The notes: generated by a model from the sequence alone, not told the origin. Positions 34,753 through 45,574 are shown, counted from the first letter of the stretch. The stretch: 64,000 bases of DNA from Phycicoccus avicenniae (GCF_018139485.1 NZ_JAGSNF010000010.1:1-64000), one strand, 5' to 3'. Program-made: numbers and translations.

Positions 34753-35585
34753 ACCCGCCCTCCGAGGGCCGCCGTGACGTCGAGGGCGTCGACCGCCCCG
34801 GCGACGTCGTGGACCCGGACGCCCCAGGCACCGTGCAGGGCGGCGTGCGACGTCGTCACGGCCGTCGCGACGTCGCGCTCGAGCGGGGCGCGCTCGTCGC
34901 CGTCGGCCCGTCCCACCCGGCCGAGGAAGGTCTTGCGGGAGGTCCCGACGAGCACCGGCAGCCCGAGCGCCACGACCTCGTCGAGGCGGCGCAGCAGCTC
35001 CCAGTTGTGCTCCGCGGTCTTGGCGAACCCGAACCCGGGGTCCAGGACGATCCGCTCCCGGGCCACCCCGGCGCCGACGAGCGCGTCCACACGCTCACCG
35101 AGGGCCCGGCAGACCTCGGCGACGACGTCGTCGTACACCGCGCGGGACTGCATGTCGCTCGCGTGCCCCCGCCAGTGCATCGCGACCACCGGCACACCGC
35201 GGTCGGCGACGAGCGGCACCATGTCGGGGTCGGCGAGACCGGCGGAGACGTCGTTGACGAGCGTCGCCCCGGCGTCGAGGGCCGCGGCGGCGACCCCCGC
35301 GCGCATCGTGTCGACGGACACCGGCCCGCCCTCGGCGAGCGCCTCGACCACCGGCAGCACCCGGCGCAGCTCCTCGGCCTCGCTCGGCCGCTCCGCGCCG
35401 GGTCGGGTCGACTCCCCGCCGACGTCGAGGACGTCGGCGCCGCGGGCTCGCAGGTCCCGTCCGTGGGCCACCGCGGCCTCGGGGGCGAACCACTCGCCGC
35501 CGTCGCTGAAGGAGTCGGGGGTGACGTTGACGACCCCCATGACGACCGGTCGTCCCGGCCGTCCCTGGGGCAGGGCCTGCGTCAC
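34749..35585 (-). CDS. folP: dihydropteroate synthase
   Basis: 278 residues, TIM barrel that joins the pterin with p-aminobenzoate; the sulfonamide target. Signatures: [15 protein letters not shown] near the N-terminus, [31 protein letters not shown] and [10 protein letters not shown]. The GTG start at 35585 overlaps the folE stop by 4 bp (GTGA). All pterin genes folE-folP-folBK are here in pathway order apart from folC. Confidence 0.95.
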   Translation of the reverse strand: MTQALPQGRPGRPVVMGVVNVTPDSFSDGGEWFAPEAAVAHGRDLRARGADVLDVGGESTRPGAERPSEAEELRRVLPVVEALAEGGPVSVDTMRAGVAAAALDAGATLVNDVSAGLADPDMVPLVADRGVPVVAMHWRGHASDMQSRAVYDDVVAEVCRALGERVDALVGAGVARERIVLDPGFGFAKTAEHNWELLRRLDEVVALGLPVLVGTSRKTFLGRVGRADGDERAPLERDVATAVTTSHAALHGAWGVRVHDVAGAVDALDVTAALGGRV

Positions 35586-36202
35586 CGCTTGCCGCCGAGC
35601 AGCAGCGACATCGCCTCCGCCCGGGTGGCCGGGTCGCGCAGCTGGCCGCGGACGGCCGAGGTGATGGTGCGCGAGCCCGGCTTGTGGACCCCGCGCATCG
35701 ACATGCACAGGTGCTCGGCCTCGAGGACGACGATGACGCCCTGGGCGTCGAGGTGCTCGACGAGGGCGTCCGCGACCTGGGTCGTGATCCGCTCCTGCAC
35801 CTGCGGGCGCTTGGCGAAGACGTCGACGAGCCGCGCGAGCTTGGACAGCCCGGTGACCCGTCCGTCCTGGGCCGGGATGTACCCGATGTGGGCGACCCCG
35901 TGGAAGGGGAGCAGGTGGTGCTCGCACGTCGAGAAGACCTCGATGTCCCGGACGAGGATCAGCTCGTCGTGGTCGATCGGGAAGGTCGTCGACAGCACGT
36001 CGGCCGCGTTCTGCCCCATGCCGGAGTACAGCTCGGCGCACGCCCGGGCCACCCGTGCCGGCGTCTCGAGCAGGCCCTCACGGTCGGGGTCCTCCCCGAC
36101 GGCGAGGAGCAGCTCACGGACGGCCGCCTCGGCGCGGGCGGTGTCGATGCGGTGCGCCCCCGAGGCGCTGGGCGTCGTCGTGTCCTCAGGAGGGGTCGAC
36201 AC
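35582..36202 (-). CDS. folE: GTP cyclohydrolase I
   Basis: 206 residues. It opens GTP to 7,8-dihydroneopterin triphosphate. The zinc site is in [13 protein letters not shown] and [16 protein letters not shown] is also conserved. The GTG start at 36202 lies 17 bp inside the ftsH 3' end (ftsH stop 36186). It begins the folate operon and is downstream of ftsH on the same strand. Confidence 0.95.
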   Translation of the reverse strand: MSTPPEDTTTPSASGAHRIDTARAEAAVRELLLAVGEDPDREGLLETPARVARACAELYSGMGQNAADVLSTTFPIDHDELILVRDIEVFSTCEHHLLPFHGVAHIGYIPAQDGRVTGLSKLARLVDVFAKRPQVQERITTQVADALVEHLDAQGVIVVLEAEHLCMSMRGVHKPGSRTITSAVRGQLRDPATRAEAMSLLLGGKR

Positions 36203-38291
36203 GCCCACCGTCCGGCACCTCGACGATCTCGGTGGGCGGGTTCTCGTCCGGCGTCGTCTTCGCCCCGACCTGCGCCTGCCGGTCGATCGCGGCCTCGGTG
36301 GCCGGGTCGCCCGGGGTGACCGAGGCGCCGTTCGGCGCACCCGAGCCGTTGCGCTCGGCCATCGCGGCCTCCTCGGCCGGGGTGAGGACCGGAGGGATGT
36401 CCGACAGCGTCCGGTGCTCGCTCGACAGCCACGTCGGACGGTGCGGGCGCTTGACGACGTCGGAGAAGATCTCGGCGAGCTCGGCCTGGTTCAGGGTCTC
36501 CTTCTCGAGCAGCTCGAGGACGAGCCGGTCGAGCACCGTGCGGTTGTCGTTGACGACGTGCCACGCCTCGTCGTGCGCGGAGTCGATGAGCCTGCGGACC
36601 TCCTCGTCGACGACGGAGGCGACCTGCTCGGAGTAGTCCCGCTCGTGGCCCATGTCGCGGCCGAGGAACGGCTCCCCGCCCGAGGACCCGAGCTTGATGG
36701 CGCCGACCCGCTCGCTCATCCCGAACTCGGTCACCATCTTGCGAGCCATCGCCGTGGCCTTCTCGATGTCGTTCGCGGCGCCGGTCGTCGGGTCGTGGAA
36801 GATGATCTCCTCCGCGACGCGGCCCCCGAGGGCGTAGGCGAGCTGGTCGAGGATCTCGTTGCGGGTCGTCGAGTACTTGTCGTCGGTCGGCATGACCATC
36901 GTGTAGCCGAGGGCCCGCCCACGGGGCAGGATCGTCACCTTCGTCACGGGGTCGGTGTGGTTCATCCCGGCGGCGACGAGGGCGTGCCCGCCCTCGTGGT
37001 ACGCGGTGATCTTCCGCTCCTGCGCCGACATGATGCGGGTGCGCTTCTGCGGCCCGGCGATGACCCGGTCGATCGCCTCGTCGAGGACCTCGTCGTCGAT
37101 GAGCTTCTTGTCGGTGCGCGCCGTGAGGAGCGCCGCCTCGTTGAGGACGTTCGCCAGGTCGGCACCGGTCATGCCGGGCGTGCGTCGGGCGACGGCGAGC
37201 AGGTCGACACCCGCGGCCATCGGCTTGCCCTGGGCGTGCACCTCGAGGATGCGGTGCCGCCCGATCATGTCCGGGTTCTCGACGGCGATCTGCCGGTCGA
37301 AGCGGCCCGGGCGCAGCAGCGCCGGGTCGAGGATGTCGGGACGGTTCGTCGCGGCGATGAGGATGACGTTCGTCTTGACGTCGAAGCCGTCCATCTCGAC
37401 GAGCAGCTGGTTGAGGGTCTGCTCGCGCTCGTCGTGGCCGCCGCCCATGCCGGCGCCGCGGTGACGGCCGACGGCGTCGATCTCGTCGACGAAGACGATG
37501 GCGGGGGCGTTGGCCTTGGCCTGCTCGAAGAGGTCGCGGACGCGGGAGGCGCCGACACCGACGAACATCTCGACGAAGTCCGAGCCGGAGATCGAGTAGA
37601 AGGGCACGCCCGCCTCACCGGCGACGGCCCGGGCGAGGAGGGTCTTGCCGGTACCGGGCTGGCCGTAGAGCAGGACGCCCTTGGGGATCTTCGCGCCGAC
37701 GGCGAGGAACTTCGCCGGCTCGCGGAGGAAGTCGACGATCTCGTGCAGCTCCTCGGTGGCCTCGTCCGCTCCGGCGACGTCGCTGAACGTGACCTTCGGC
37801 ATGTCCTTGCTCGCGAGCTTGGCCTTGGACTTGCCGAACTGCATGACGCGCGAGCCGCCGCCCTGCGCCTGGGTCATCAGGAACCAGAAGAGACCGACGA
37901 GCAGCAGCACCGGGAAGAAGCTGATGAAGATCGTCCAGAACGCACTGTCGCCCTCGCGCCGGTCGTTGTACCCGTCCGGCAGGTTCTCGTCGAGGGCCTC
38001 GACGAGGCGGTCGGCGCGGGCGTCGACGTACTCCGCGCGCACCTGGGTGGCGTCGCTGATGTTCGCGTCCTCGTCGCTGAAGGACTGGTCGTCGCGCAGG
38101 TCGAGGGTGATGACGTTGTCCGTCGTCATCTCCGCCTGCTCGACCGCCCCGTCGGCGATGAGCTGTTCGGCCTGCGAGGTGCGGATGGTCGTGTAGCCGT
38201 CGTTGTTGCCGACCGTGAAGACGAGCAGCACGAGAACGAGTGCGGTGAGCACCCAGAAGATCGGTGCCCGGAAGAGACGTTTGGCGTTCAT
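36186..38291 (-). CDS. ftsH: ATP-dependent zinc metalloprotease FtsH
   Basis: 701 residues, the membrane AAA+ protease. TM1 is about 9-27 and TM2 118-139 with the periplasmic loop between. Walker A reads GQPGTGKT (210-217; most FtsH have GPPGTGKT), Walker B IVFVDEID, the second region of homology [18 protein letters not shown], and the zinc site H432-E433-x-x-H436 (HEGGH). The C-terminus is charged and variable. It degrades short-lived and unassembled membrane proteins. It heads the ftsH-folE-folP-folBK run; a TAGCGT promoter lies about 75 nt upstream. An AGGAGGG sits well upstream of the ATG. Confidence 0.97.
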   Translation of the reverse strand: MNAKRLFRAPIFWVLTALVLVLLVFTVGNNDGYTTIRTSQAEQLIADGAVEQAEMTTDNVITLDLRDDQSFSDEDANISDATQVRAEYVDARADRLVEALDENLPDGYNDRREGDSAFWTIFISFFPVLLLVGLFWFLMTQAQGGGSRVMQFGKSKAKLASKDMPKVTFSDVAGADEATEELHEIVDFLREPAKFLAVGAKIPKGVLLYGQPGTGKTLLARAVAGEAGVPFYSISGSDFVEMFVGVGASRVRDLFEQAKANAPAIVFVDEIDAVGRHRGAGMGGGHDEREQTLNQLLVEMDGFDVKTNVILIAATNRPDILDPALLRPGRFDRQIAVENPDMIGRHRILEVHAQGKPMAAGVDLLAVARRTPGMTGADLANVLNEAALLTARTDKKLIDDEVLDEAIDRVIAGPQKRTRIMSAQERKITAYHEGGHALVAAGMNHTDPVTKVTILPRGRALGYTMVMPTDDKYSTTRNEILDQLAYALGGRVAEEIIFHDPTTGAANDIEKATAMARKMVTEFGMSERVGAIKLGSSGGEPFLGRDMGHERDYSEQVASVVDEEVRRLIDSAHDEAWHVVNDNRTVLDRLVLELLEKETLNQAELAEIFSDVVKRPHRPTWLSSEHRTLSDIPPVLTPAEEAAMAERNGSGAPNGASVTPGDPATEAAIDRQAQVGAKTTPDENPPTEIVEVPDGGRVDPS

Positions 38292-38454
38292 GTGGCTGCG
38301 GAGCGCGTGCCCCGACCCTCCTGCTCGTTCGGGTGGTGACCGGGCGACCTCGCCTGCCCGGACCGGTACACGCTAGCAACGAGCCCGTCCCCGCCCGTGT
38401 TCCTGCGGTGGACGCAGGTCCGGACGGTCGAGGCGGTCCCGCCGGTCGGCGCGC

Positions 38455-39006
<552 letters not shown>

Positions 39007-39040
39007 TGCGGCTCCTGGGTGGGGCGGGCGGGGGTCGGGG

Positions 39041-40033
39041 CTATTCAACCGGAGGCGGTGGGGTGGCCGACACCCGCCCGCCTCTCCGGGCGACCCGCAG
39101 GTCCCCGGGGACGTGGACGGGGCCCTGACCGCGCCACTGCGTCACGAGGCGGTCGCACGCGTCGACGTGCCGCGCGGACACCCGGCCGGCGGGGGCGCCG
39201 GCGGCGACGAGCAGCCGTCGCCAGACCCGGGTGCGCACGGCGGGCGGCAGCACGACGAGCGCGGCGACCGGCCACGGCCCCGCCCCCAGCGGCGCGGCCG
39301 CCGCGTCGGCCTCGGCGTCGAGGTGGTCGGCGTCCACCCGGAGCAGGGCGGCGCTGCGGGCCAGCGCCGTGGACAGGCCCGGCCCGAGGTCGGTCTCGAG
39401 ATCGGCGAGCGCCCGGCGCACCCGGACGCGGGCGAACGTGGGGTCCTCGTTCATCGGGTCCTCCCACACCTCGAGGCCCTCGGCGCGGCAGGCGGCCCGG
39501 GTCTGCTCGCGGGCGAGGTCCAGCAGCGGGCGCCGGTAGCGGCCGCGGGCCGCGGGCATCCCCGCGAGGGAGCGGGCGCCGCTCCCCCGGACGAGCCCGA
39601 GGAGCACCTGCTCGGCCTGGTCGTCGCGGGTGTGGCCCAGCAGGACGAGGCGGGCACCGTCGCGGTCGGCCGCCTCGTCGAGCGCGGCGTAGCGGACGTG
39701 CCGGGCGGCCGACTCCAGCCCGTCGCCGGTGTCGACGACCTCGACCCGCGCGACGAGCACCGGCTCGAGCGCCAGCGCGCGCAGCCGCTCCCCGACCCTC
39801 GTGGCCACGGCTGCCGAGCCGTCCCCGAGCCCGTGGTCGACGACGACGGCCCCGACACGCAGCCCGGCCCTCTCCCCCTCGAACCGCGCGGCGTCGGCGA
39901 GCGCGGTCGAGTCCGCGCCTCCGCTGCACGCGACGAGGACGAGGTCGCCGGGGTCGCACTCCGCGAGGACCGTGCGGACGGCGGAGCGCACCGCGGCCAC
40001 CGCCGGGTGCGGTCGGCCCCAGGCCCGGGTCAT
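39041..40033 (-). CDS. tilS: tRNA(Ile)-lysidine synthase
   Basis: 330 residues. It changes C34 of tRNA-Ile(CAU) to lysidine so it reads AUA. The PP-loop ATPase motif is CSGGADST; the family's catalytic DD-like GHTRDDQAEQ and the C-terminal lysine-binding domain are present. It is adjacent to hpt (34 bp). The ATG follows the stop of the metalloprotease gene by only a few bp. Confidence 0.94.
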   Translation of the reverse strand: MTRAWGRPHPAVAAVRSAVRTVLAECDPGDLVLVACSGGADSTALADAARFEGERAGLRVGAVVVDHGLGDGSAAVATRVGERLRALALEPVLVARVEVVDTGDGLESAARHVRYAALDEAADRDGARLVLLGHTRDDQAEQVLLGLVRGSGARSLAGMPAARGRYRRPLLDLAREQTRAACRAEGLEVWEDPMNEDPTFARVRVRRALADLETDLGPGLSTALARSAALLRVDADHLDAEADAAAAPLGAGPWPVAALVVLPPAVRTRVWRRLLVAAGAPAGRVSARHVDACDRLVTQWRGQGPVHVPGDLRVARRGGRVSATPPPPVE

Positions 40034-40037
40034 CGGC

Positions 40038-41078
40038 TCAGGCGTGGACGCGGCGGACCCAGGCCTTCGGGTCCGCGATCTCCCGCGGCTGCGGCAGGGT
40101 GTCGGGCGAGGTCCAGACGGCGTTGAACCCGTCGACCCCGACCTCTGCCTGGACACCGCGGACGAACTCCGCGCCGTCGCGGTACTGCCGCATCTTCGCC
40201 TCGAGCCCGAGGAGCCGGCGCAGCAGCCGGTCCGGGGCGCCGGCGCCCTTGCGCCGTTGGGTGAACTTCCGGCGGATGTCCTCGACGGACGGGATGTGCG
40301 CCGGCCCGACGTCGTCCATGACGACGTCGGCGTGCCCCTCGAGGAGGGACATGACGGCGGTGAGCCGGGCGAGCTGCTCGCGCTGCTCGGGGGTGACGAA
40401 GAGCTCGGTGATGCCGGTGCTGCCCTCCGCGAAGAGGTCCGGGAGCCGCTCGGTGACCCGGGAGGCGATCTCCTGGAGCCGCTCCTGGTCGGGCGCGAGG
40501 TCGACGGCGAGGGTGCGCGCCTGGTCGACGAGGTGGTCGCGCAGCCACGGCGTCGCGGTGAACTGCACCCGGTGGGTCTCCTCGTGCATGCAGACCCACC
40601 GGCGGAAGTCGGCCGGGTCGACGCCGAGGTCGCGGGCGACGGCCATGATGTTCGGGGCGACGAGGAGGAGCGCCGGGGTGCCCTGCGGGGCGATGTCGTA
40701 CTGGCCGAGCACCTTGGTCGCCATGAAGCCGAGCATCGCGCCGGCCTCGGCGCCGGTGACCTTCCCGCCGAGCGCCTGCGCCGCCGGGCCCGGGGTCACG
40801 CCCCGCGAGCCGACGATGTGCTCGACGGCCGGCTCGAGCAGCGCGGCCATCGAGTCGACGTTGACGCCGATCCACGTCGCGCGGTCGACGACGAGCGCCT
40901 CGGGCGCCTCGGGCGGGGTCTGCATCCGCGCCGTCTCGGCGACGGGCTGACGCGCACCGCGGGCCGCCGCGCGGATGGCCTCGACCTCCGCCCGTGCCTC
41001 GGCCGGCGACACGACCGGCCCGGCCGGGACGAGCGCCCGGCCCGTCGTCTTCGCGAACTCCCAGTCGACGTAAGCCAC
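40038..41078 (-). CDS. zinc-dependent metalloprotease (zincin_2 / DUF2342)
   Basis: 346 residues. The zinc motif is HEETH (H165-H169) followed by a distant LLEGHADVV that supplies further ligands. It corresponds to Rv3626c in the conserved ppa-dacB-protease-tilS-hpt-ftsH cluster of mycobacteria, as I recall. Function of the family is unknown. The GTG start is preceded by an AGGTGGG RBS. Confidence 0.88.
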   Translation of the reverse strand: MAYVDWEFAKTTGRALVPAGPVVSPAEARAEVEAIRAAARGARQPVAETARMQTPPEAPEALVVDRATWIGVNVDSMAALLEPAVEHIVGSRGVTPGPAAQALGGKVTGAEAGAMLGFMATKVLGQYDIAPQGTPALLLVAPNIMAVARDLGVDPADFRRWVCMHEETHRVQFTATPWLRDHLVDQARTLAVDLAPDQERLQEIASRVTERLPDLFAEGSTGITELFVTPEQREQLARLTAVMSLLEGHADVVMDDVGPAHIPSVEDIRRKFTQRRKGAGAPDRLLRRLLGLEAKMRQYRDGAEFVRGVQAEVGVDGFNAVWTSPDTLPQPREIADPKAWVRRVHA

Positions 41079-41119
41079 GGGCCCACCTTCTCATCCCCCG
41101 ACGACGGCGGGGGTCCTCG

Positions 41120-42550
41120 TCACCGGCAGCCGCAGCGCGTCACGGCGGCGACGACCGCGTCGAGCGCCTCGCGGGCCCGCGCCGTGCCCTCGAAGGTCCG
41201 GGGGAAGCCCTCGCTCTGGACGACGACGACGAGCGGGCGGCCGTCCGTGGTGACGGTCGTCCCGGCGAGGGAGGACCCGGCCCGCAGGGTCCCCGTCTTG
41301 GCCCGCGGTACCCCGAGGACGTCCTCGTCGTCCTCGAAGCGCCCGGCGAGCGTCCCGGTGAGCCCGGACACGGGCAGGTCGGCGATCACGAGGCGGAGCG
41401 GGTCCGACTCCCCCGTGACCGCCCGGACGAGGACGGCCGACAGGGTCGCGGGGCTCACGGCCTGGTCCGGGCTCAGCCCGCTCGCGTCGTGCAGGACCAT
41501 CCCGTCGACGGGGACCGCGTCCGCCTCGAGCCGATCGCGGACGAACCGTGGGGTCGAGCGGGGGTCGCTCGTGTCCCGTCCGGCCGTCGCGGCGGCACGC
41601 CGGACGAGGGACTCGGTGAGGGCGTTGTCGCTGAGGTCGAGGGCCCGGTCGAGGAGGGCCGCGACCGTGGCGGACTCGACCCGGCCGACCTCGGTCGCGG
41701 CGTCCGGGGCGGGGCGGGTCCAGGTGTCCCGGAAGCGGAGCCGGGCGGTGACACCCTCGTCCGCGAGCCGGGCGACGAAGGCACGGGCGACCTCGGCCGG
41801 GGGGTCGGCGGCGGCCGGGTCGCCGACCGCCGCGCGCTGGGTCGCGAGGCCGGTCATCGCGACGGGCCCGGCGAACCCGTCCCGGACGTCGTTCGGGTTC
41901 CACGTCGGCGGGACGAGCGGGCCGGGGGCGAAGGACAGGTCGAGCCGCAGCCGGACGTCGGTGCGCTCGCCCAGGGCGTCCGCGACCTGCGCCGCGAGGT
42001 CGGCGAGCCCCGCGCGTCCGGCGACGGCGTCCTCGTCCCCCGCCCCGGGGTCGAGGAGGGTGTCGCCGGCCACGACGAGCACGAGGTCGCGCGCGCCGGG
42101 CGCCACGAGGACCGTCGTCGGGATCCGGGCGTCGAGGTCGAGGGTGTCGGCGACCGCCGTGGCCGCGAGCAGCTTGGCCGTCGAGGCGGGCACCCGGGGG
42201 ATGTCGGCGTCGAGCCCGTAGAGCTGCTCGCCCGTGACGCCGTCACGGATGCTCACCCCCAGGTCGCGCTCGAGCGCCGGGTCGTCGGAGGCGGACGCGA
42301 CCGCCTCCGCGAGGCCGTCGGCGGTGGGCACGGGGGCGTCGGCGCCGTCGGACGTGAGGAGGTCGCCGGGGTCGGCCGATGCCGGGAGGGCCCACGGCGG
42401 CGGGCTGCCGGTCGGGGTGGCGGTGGGCGCCGGGGCTGCGGTGTCGCGGGTCAGGACCCCGGGGACGACGTCGTACACGTCGGCGGCCGCGTAGCCCCCC
42501 GCGGCGACGAGGAGGACGCCGGTCGCGGACGCGACCATGACACGTCTCAC
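41120..42550 (-). CDS. dacB: D-alanyl-D-alanine carboxypeptidase/endopeptidase (PBP4, DacB)
   Basis: 476 residues. An N-terminal helix (about 5-24) serves as signal or anchor. The penicillin-binding motifs are S123-T-A-K126 (PASTAK), SDN in LSDNALTES, and KTG in [10 protein letters not shown]. It trims peptidoglycan peptides. The start GTG at 42550 has GGGAG with 5-nt spacing. It lies between ppa (divergent) and the zincin gene, as in mycobacteria. Confidence 0.93.
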   Translation of the reverse strand: MRRVMVASATGVLLVAAGGYAAADVYDVVPGVLTRDTAAPAPTATPTGSPPPWALPASADPGDLLTSDGADAPVPTADGLAEAVASASDDPALERDLGVSIRDGVTGEQLYGLDADIPRVPASTAKLLAATAVADTLDLDARIPTTVLVAPGARDLVLVVAGDTLLDPGAGDEDAVAGRAGLADLAAQVADALGERTDVRLRLDLSFAPGPLVPPTWNPNDVRDGFAGPVAMTGLATQRAAVGDPAAADPPAEVARAFVARLADEGVTARLRFRDTWTRPAPDAATEVGRVESATVAALLDRALDLSDNALTESLVRRAAATAGRDTSDPRSTPRFVRDRLEADAVPVDGMVLHDASGLSPDQAVSPATLSAVLVRAVTGESDPLRLVIADLPVSGLTGTLAGRFEDDEDVLGVPRAKTGTLRAGSSLAGTTVTTDGRPLVVVVQSEGFPRTFEGTARAREALDAVVAAVTRCGCR

Positions 42551-42630
42551 CCCGGCTCCCTTCGTCGTCGTCGTGGTCGATGGGCCAGACTGTGCAGGGT
42601 AGGTCACAGGAGCAGAGGGAGCGGTCCACC

Positions 42631-43263
42631 GTGGAGTTCGACGTCACCATCGAGATCCCCAAGGGTCAGAAGAACAAGTACGAGGTCGACCACTCGACGG
42701 GACGCATCCGGCTCGACCGGATGCTCTTCACCTCGATGGCCTACCCCTCGGACTACGGCTACATCGAGGACTCCCTCGGTGAGGACGGCGACCCGCTCGA
42801 CGCGCTCGTCCTCCTCGACGAGCCGACCTTCCCCGGCTGCATCGTCCGCGCCCGCCCCATCGGGATGTTCCACATGCGCGACGAGGCCGGCGGCGACGAC
42901 AAGATCCTCTGCATCCCGGCCGGCGACCCGCGCAAGGCACACGTCGCCGAGCTGAGCGACATCACCGAGTTCGACCAGCTCGAGATCCAGCACTTCTTCG
43001 AGACCTACAAGGACCTCGAGCCGGGCAAGTCGGTCGAGGGCGCCCACTGGGCCGGCCGCGAGGAGGCCGAGAAGTGCGTCGAGGAGGCGCTCGAGCGGGC
43101 CAAGGCCGCCGGGCTGACGACGGCGCGGTGGCGCTGGCCGGCCCACGACGAGCACCTCAACGGCTCCGAGGACTCCGCGCACAGCCCCGACGAGATCGCC
43201 GAGGCCTCGCAGAAGGCGCGGGACGCGGTGGCGACGAAGGACAACCCGCTCAGCGACGACTGA
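42631..43263 (+). CDS. ppa: inorganic diphosphatase (family I)
   Basis: 210 residues, longer than the typical 160-175 of this family because of an acidic C-terminal tail of about 40 residues ([15 protein letters not shown]). The active-site aspartates are in [11 protein letters not shown] and DYGYIEDS. It hydrolyses PPi to keep biosynthesis moving. The GTG start has a GGGAG-type RBS. It is divergent from dacB and convergent with the DUF427 gene (16 bp apart). Confidence 0.95.
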   Translation: MEFDVTIEIPKGQKNKYEVDHSTGRIRLDRMLFTSMAYPSDYGYIEDSLGEDGDPLDALVLLDEPTFPGCIVRARPIGMFHMRDEAGGDDKILCIPAGDPRKAHVAELSDITEFDQLEIQHFFETYKDLEPGKSVEGAHWAGREEAEKCVEEALERAKAAGLTTARWRWPAHDEHLNGSEDSAHSPDEIAEASQKARDAVATKDNPLSDD

Positions 43264-43279
43264 CGTCGGGGGCTCCCGG

Positions 43280-43777
43280 TCACCAGCCCCAGGTGCCGGG
43301 CTCGCCCTTGAACGGGCCGACGACCCGGCTGGTCACCCAGCCGCCGTAGAAGCCTCCGGCCTGCGGCTGCACGACCTCGTCGTCGACGACGCAGCGCTCG
43401 ACGGCGCCCGGCATGACCGCGACGTGGTCGAGCAGCACCTCGAAGCCCCGGGTCGGGTGCGGGTAGGTCCACGCCGCCCGCGGGGCCACGGCGTCACCGG
43501 CGACGAGGTCGAAGTACGCGGCCTCGCCCTTCCACTCGCAGAACGTCGTCCCGTCGACCGGGCGCAGGGCGCCGGGGGCGACGTCGGCGAGGGGCAGGTA
43601 GTACGTCGGCGGGTGGCTCGTCTCGAGCACGCGCAGCGTGCGGGTGGACGCCGCGACCCGTTGCCCGCCGAGCCACACCTCGACCGACTCCCGGCTCGCG
43701 TCGACGGCCGGCGGCCGCGGGTAGTCCCACACCGACTCCTGGCCGGGGCCGGGGCGCTGCGGCCGGGGCCGGCTCAC
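43280..43777 (-). CDS. DUF427 domain protein
   Basis: 165 residues. A beta-tent protein with YYLPLADVAPGAL, CEWKGEAAYFDL and YPHPTRGFEVLLDHVAVMP. The fold holds no known catalytic residues. The GTG start overlaps the stop of the upstream hypothetical gene by 4 bp. Function unknown; DUF427 proteins are common in actinobacteria. Confidence 0.87.
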   Translation of the reverse strand: MSRPRPQRPGPGQESVWDYPRPPAVDASRESVEVWLGGQRVAASTRTLRVLETSHPPTYYLPLADVAPGALRPVDGTTFCEWKGEAAYFDLVAGDAVAPRAAWTYPHPTRGFEVLLDHVAVMPGAVERCVVDDEVVQPQAGGFYGGWVTSRVVGPFKGEPGTWGW

Positions 43778-44160
43778 ACCGCCCCCTCGTCGTCGAGGGC
43801 CTCGCGGATCGAGGCCTCGAGCGCGTCGACCGAGCCCTCGGCCGCGGCGATCGTCAGCGGTGGCACGAGGGTCGTGAGCGAGCCGTCCCGCCGCTTGCCG
43901 ATGAGCACCGGGAGGCCGGTGGCCTCGATGAGGTCCTTCTCGCCCTCCGTCGTCTCGTTGCGGTGGGCCAGCCGCACCGGGACCGGGAGGCGGCCGACCA
44001 TCTCGTCCCAGGCCGGGCGCCTGCGGATGCCCCCGTGGGTGACGTCGCACAGCGAGCAGTCGGTGCTGCCCATCGCGTGGCCGAGGACGTAGGCGATCTC
44101 CCCCAGCACCCCTCCGTCCGCGTTGTAGACCCCGACGACCTCGACGACCGGCTCGCTCAT
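43774..44160 (-). CDS. conserved hypothetical protein with CSLC motif
   Basis: 128 residues, no family recognised. It carries a CSLCDVTHG segment near residue 35 that could bind a metal or act as a dithiol, and otherwise looks like a mixed alpha/beta fold. It overlaps the DUF427 gene by 4 bp, so the two are translationally coupled. TAGCCT lies 6 nt before the ATG (44167-44172, minus strand), so the transcript is leaderless. Confidence 0.7.
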   Translation of the reverse strand: MSEPVVEVVGVYNADGGVLGEIAYVLGHAMGSTDCSLCDVTHGGIRRRPAWDEMVGRLPVPVRLAHRNETTEGEKDLIEATGLPVLIGKRRDGSLTTLVPPLTIAAAEGSVDALEASIREALDDEGAV

Positions 44161-44331
44161 CCCGTCAGGCTAGAACACCGCGCGCAGTGGACCCCCGCGC
44201 CGTGCGGGTCAACAGGGACCGGCGGACCGCAGCAGGACCGGGCCCGTCACGCAGCGCGGGACCACCCCGGACGTCGGCGGCTCGTGGGCGGCATACCGCA
44301 CGAGGAGATCGCCGTCGGGCGTCGCCCCCGA

Positions 44332-44337
44332 TAGCGT
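44332..44337 (+). promoter_or_regulatory. leaderless -10 element of the epoxide hydrolase
   Basis: TAGCGT exactly 6 nt before the ATG at 44344. The promoter is divergent from the TAGCCT element of the hypothetical gene at 44167-44172. Confidence 0.6.
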
Positions 44338-44343
44338 TCGGAC

Positions 44344-45408
44344 ATGACTGACGCGCCGCAGCCGGTGGACGACGAGGTCCTGAAGGACCTGCGGCAGCGC
44401 CTGCGCGCCTTCCGGGCTCCGGCGCTGCCGGACGTCCAGGGATGGGGGCGCGGGACGTGCGCCGGTCGTCTGGGCGAGCTGGTCGTCGAGTGGGCCGAGC
44501 GGTTCGACTGGAGGTCGCACGAGGCACGTATCCGCGCGTTGCCGTGGGTCCGAGCGGGTGGCATGCGCGTGATCCACCAGCGCGCGGCCGACGCTGAGGC
44601 GCCGGTCGTCGTGCTGCTGCACGGCTGGCCCGACAGTGTGCTGCGCTTCGAGCGTGTCCTGCCCCTGCTGACCGATGCTCATCTCGTGGTGCCGGCGTTA
44701 CCCGGCTACCCGTTCTCCTCCCCTGCGCAGGGGATGGCGACGGCCGAGATGGGTGATGCGGTCGCTCGCGCCATGGCCGACCTCGGGTACGACCGCTACG
44801 TCGTGTCCGGGGGCGACATCGGGTCCAACGTCGCCGAGGCCCTCGCGGTCCGTGATCGTGACCGGGTCGCCGGCCTCCACCTGACCGACATCTCGTCCGC
44901 ACGCGTGCAGGCGATCGAACCGCGCGATCTGACCGGGGACGAACACGCCTTCGTCGAGCAGATGAGTCGCTGGTATGCCTCGGAGGGCGGGTACATGCAC
45001 CAGCAGTCCACGAAGCCGCACACCCTGGCGCCCGCCCTTGCCGACTCCCCCAGCGGCCTGTTGGCCTGGATGCTCGAGAAGCTGCAAGCGTGGACCGATG
45101 ACTTCGAGACGTCCTTCACCGACGAGGAGGTCTTGACCTGGGTCACCGCTTACTGGGTGACGAACACGATCGGCTCGTCGTTCTCGCCCTACGTCCAGCC
45201 GCGTCTCGCGCCCACCAGGGTGGACGTTCCCGCGGTCTTCACCTTCTTCCCGAAGGATCTCGTCCCGGCTCCACCACGGTCGCTGGTCGAGCGCACGTTC
45301 GACGTGCACGGATGGGACGAGCCGTCGCGCGGCGGTCACTTCGGCGCGTGGGAGGATCCGACCGTCTATGCCGCGGGGGTTCGGGCCGCCCTTGGCCTGG
45401 GTGCCTGA
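44344..45408 (+). CDS. epoxide hydrolase-type alpha/beta hydrolase
   Basis: 354 residues with an EHN-like N-terminal part and an alpha/beta-hydrolase core: HGWP oxyanion loop (93-96), nucleophile D158 in GGDIGSN, and a late His in RGGHFGAWE. This is the bacterial epoxide-hydrolase layout; substrate unknown. Codon 119 is TTA, the only one I noticed here, and the gene uses more A/T-ending codons than its neighbours, which suggests recent transfer. In Streptomyces TTA codons depend on bldA tRNA. Confidence 0.85.
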   Translation: MTDAPQPVDDEVLKDLRQRLRAFRAPALPDVQGWGRGTCAGRLGELVVEWAERFDWRSHEARIRALPWVRAGGMRVIHQRAADAEAPVVVLLHGWPDSVLRFERVLPLLTDAHLVVPALPGYPFSSPAQGMATAEMGDAVARAMADLGYDRYVVSGGDIGSNVAEALAVRDRDRVAGLHLTDISSARVQAIEPRDLTGDEHAFVEQMSRWYASEGGYMHQQSTKPHTLAPALADSPSGLLAWMLEKLQAWTDDFETSFTDEEVLTWVTAYWVTNTIGSSFSPYVQPRLAPTRVDVPAVFTFFPKDLVPAPPRSLVERTFDVHGWDEPSRGGHFGAWEDPTVYAAGVRAALGLGA

Positions 45409-45465
45409 CCGGCTACCGTCCCCGTCAGCCGGACCACCGCGTGCGTCCTTGCTGCGGACACGACG

Positions 45466-45492
45466 AAGGCCCCCTCGGGTCGAGGGGGCCTT
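45466..45492. terminator. bidirectional hairpin between epoxide hydrolase and tRNA
   Basis: AAGGCCCCCTCG and CGAGGGGGCCTT form a perfect 12-bp stem with a 3-nt loop (GGT). It ends just after the tRNA on the minus strand and lies 57 bp past the hydrolase stop on the plus strand. Confidence 0.78.
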
Positions 45493-45497
45493 GCGCG

Positions 45498-45574
45498 TGG
45501 AGCCGCCTGTCGGAATCGAACCGACGACCTATTCATTACGAGTGAATCGCTCTGGCCGACTGAGCTAAGGCGGC
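45498..45574 (-). tRNA. tRNA-Thr (anticodon CGU)
   Basis: Minus-strand sequence folds as a normal cloverleaf: acceptor GCCGCCU / AGGCGGC, D arm GCUC...GAGC, anticodon stem AUUCA/UGAAU around loop CUCGUAA, T arm GUCGG-UUCGAUU-CCGAC. The CGU anticodon reads ACG (Thr). The discriminator is U and CCA is encoded directly after it. It reads through a plus-strand frame that looks coding but is not. Confidence 0.93.

Noticed and set aside
34809-38339. 1176-codon plus-strand frame opposite folP, folE and ftsH
   Set aside because: Shadow of clearly identified genes on the other strand; composition is rich in V, D, G, R with no domain.
45312-45545. Plus-strand frame ending near the tRNA
   Set aside because: It reads antisense through tRNA-Thr and the terminator hairpin and ends with a typical tRNA-shadow peptide.
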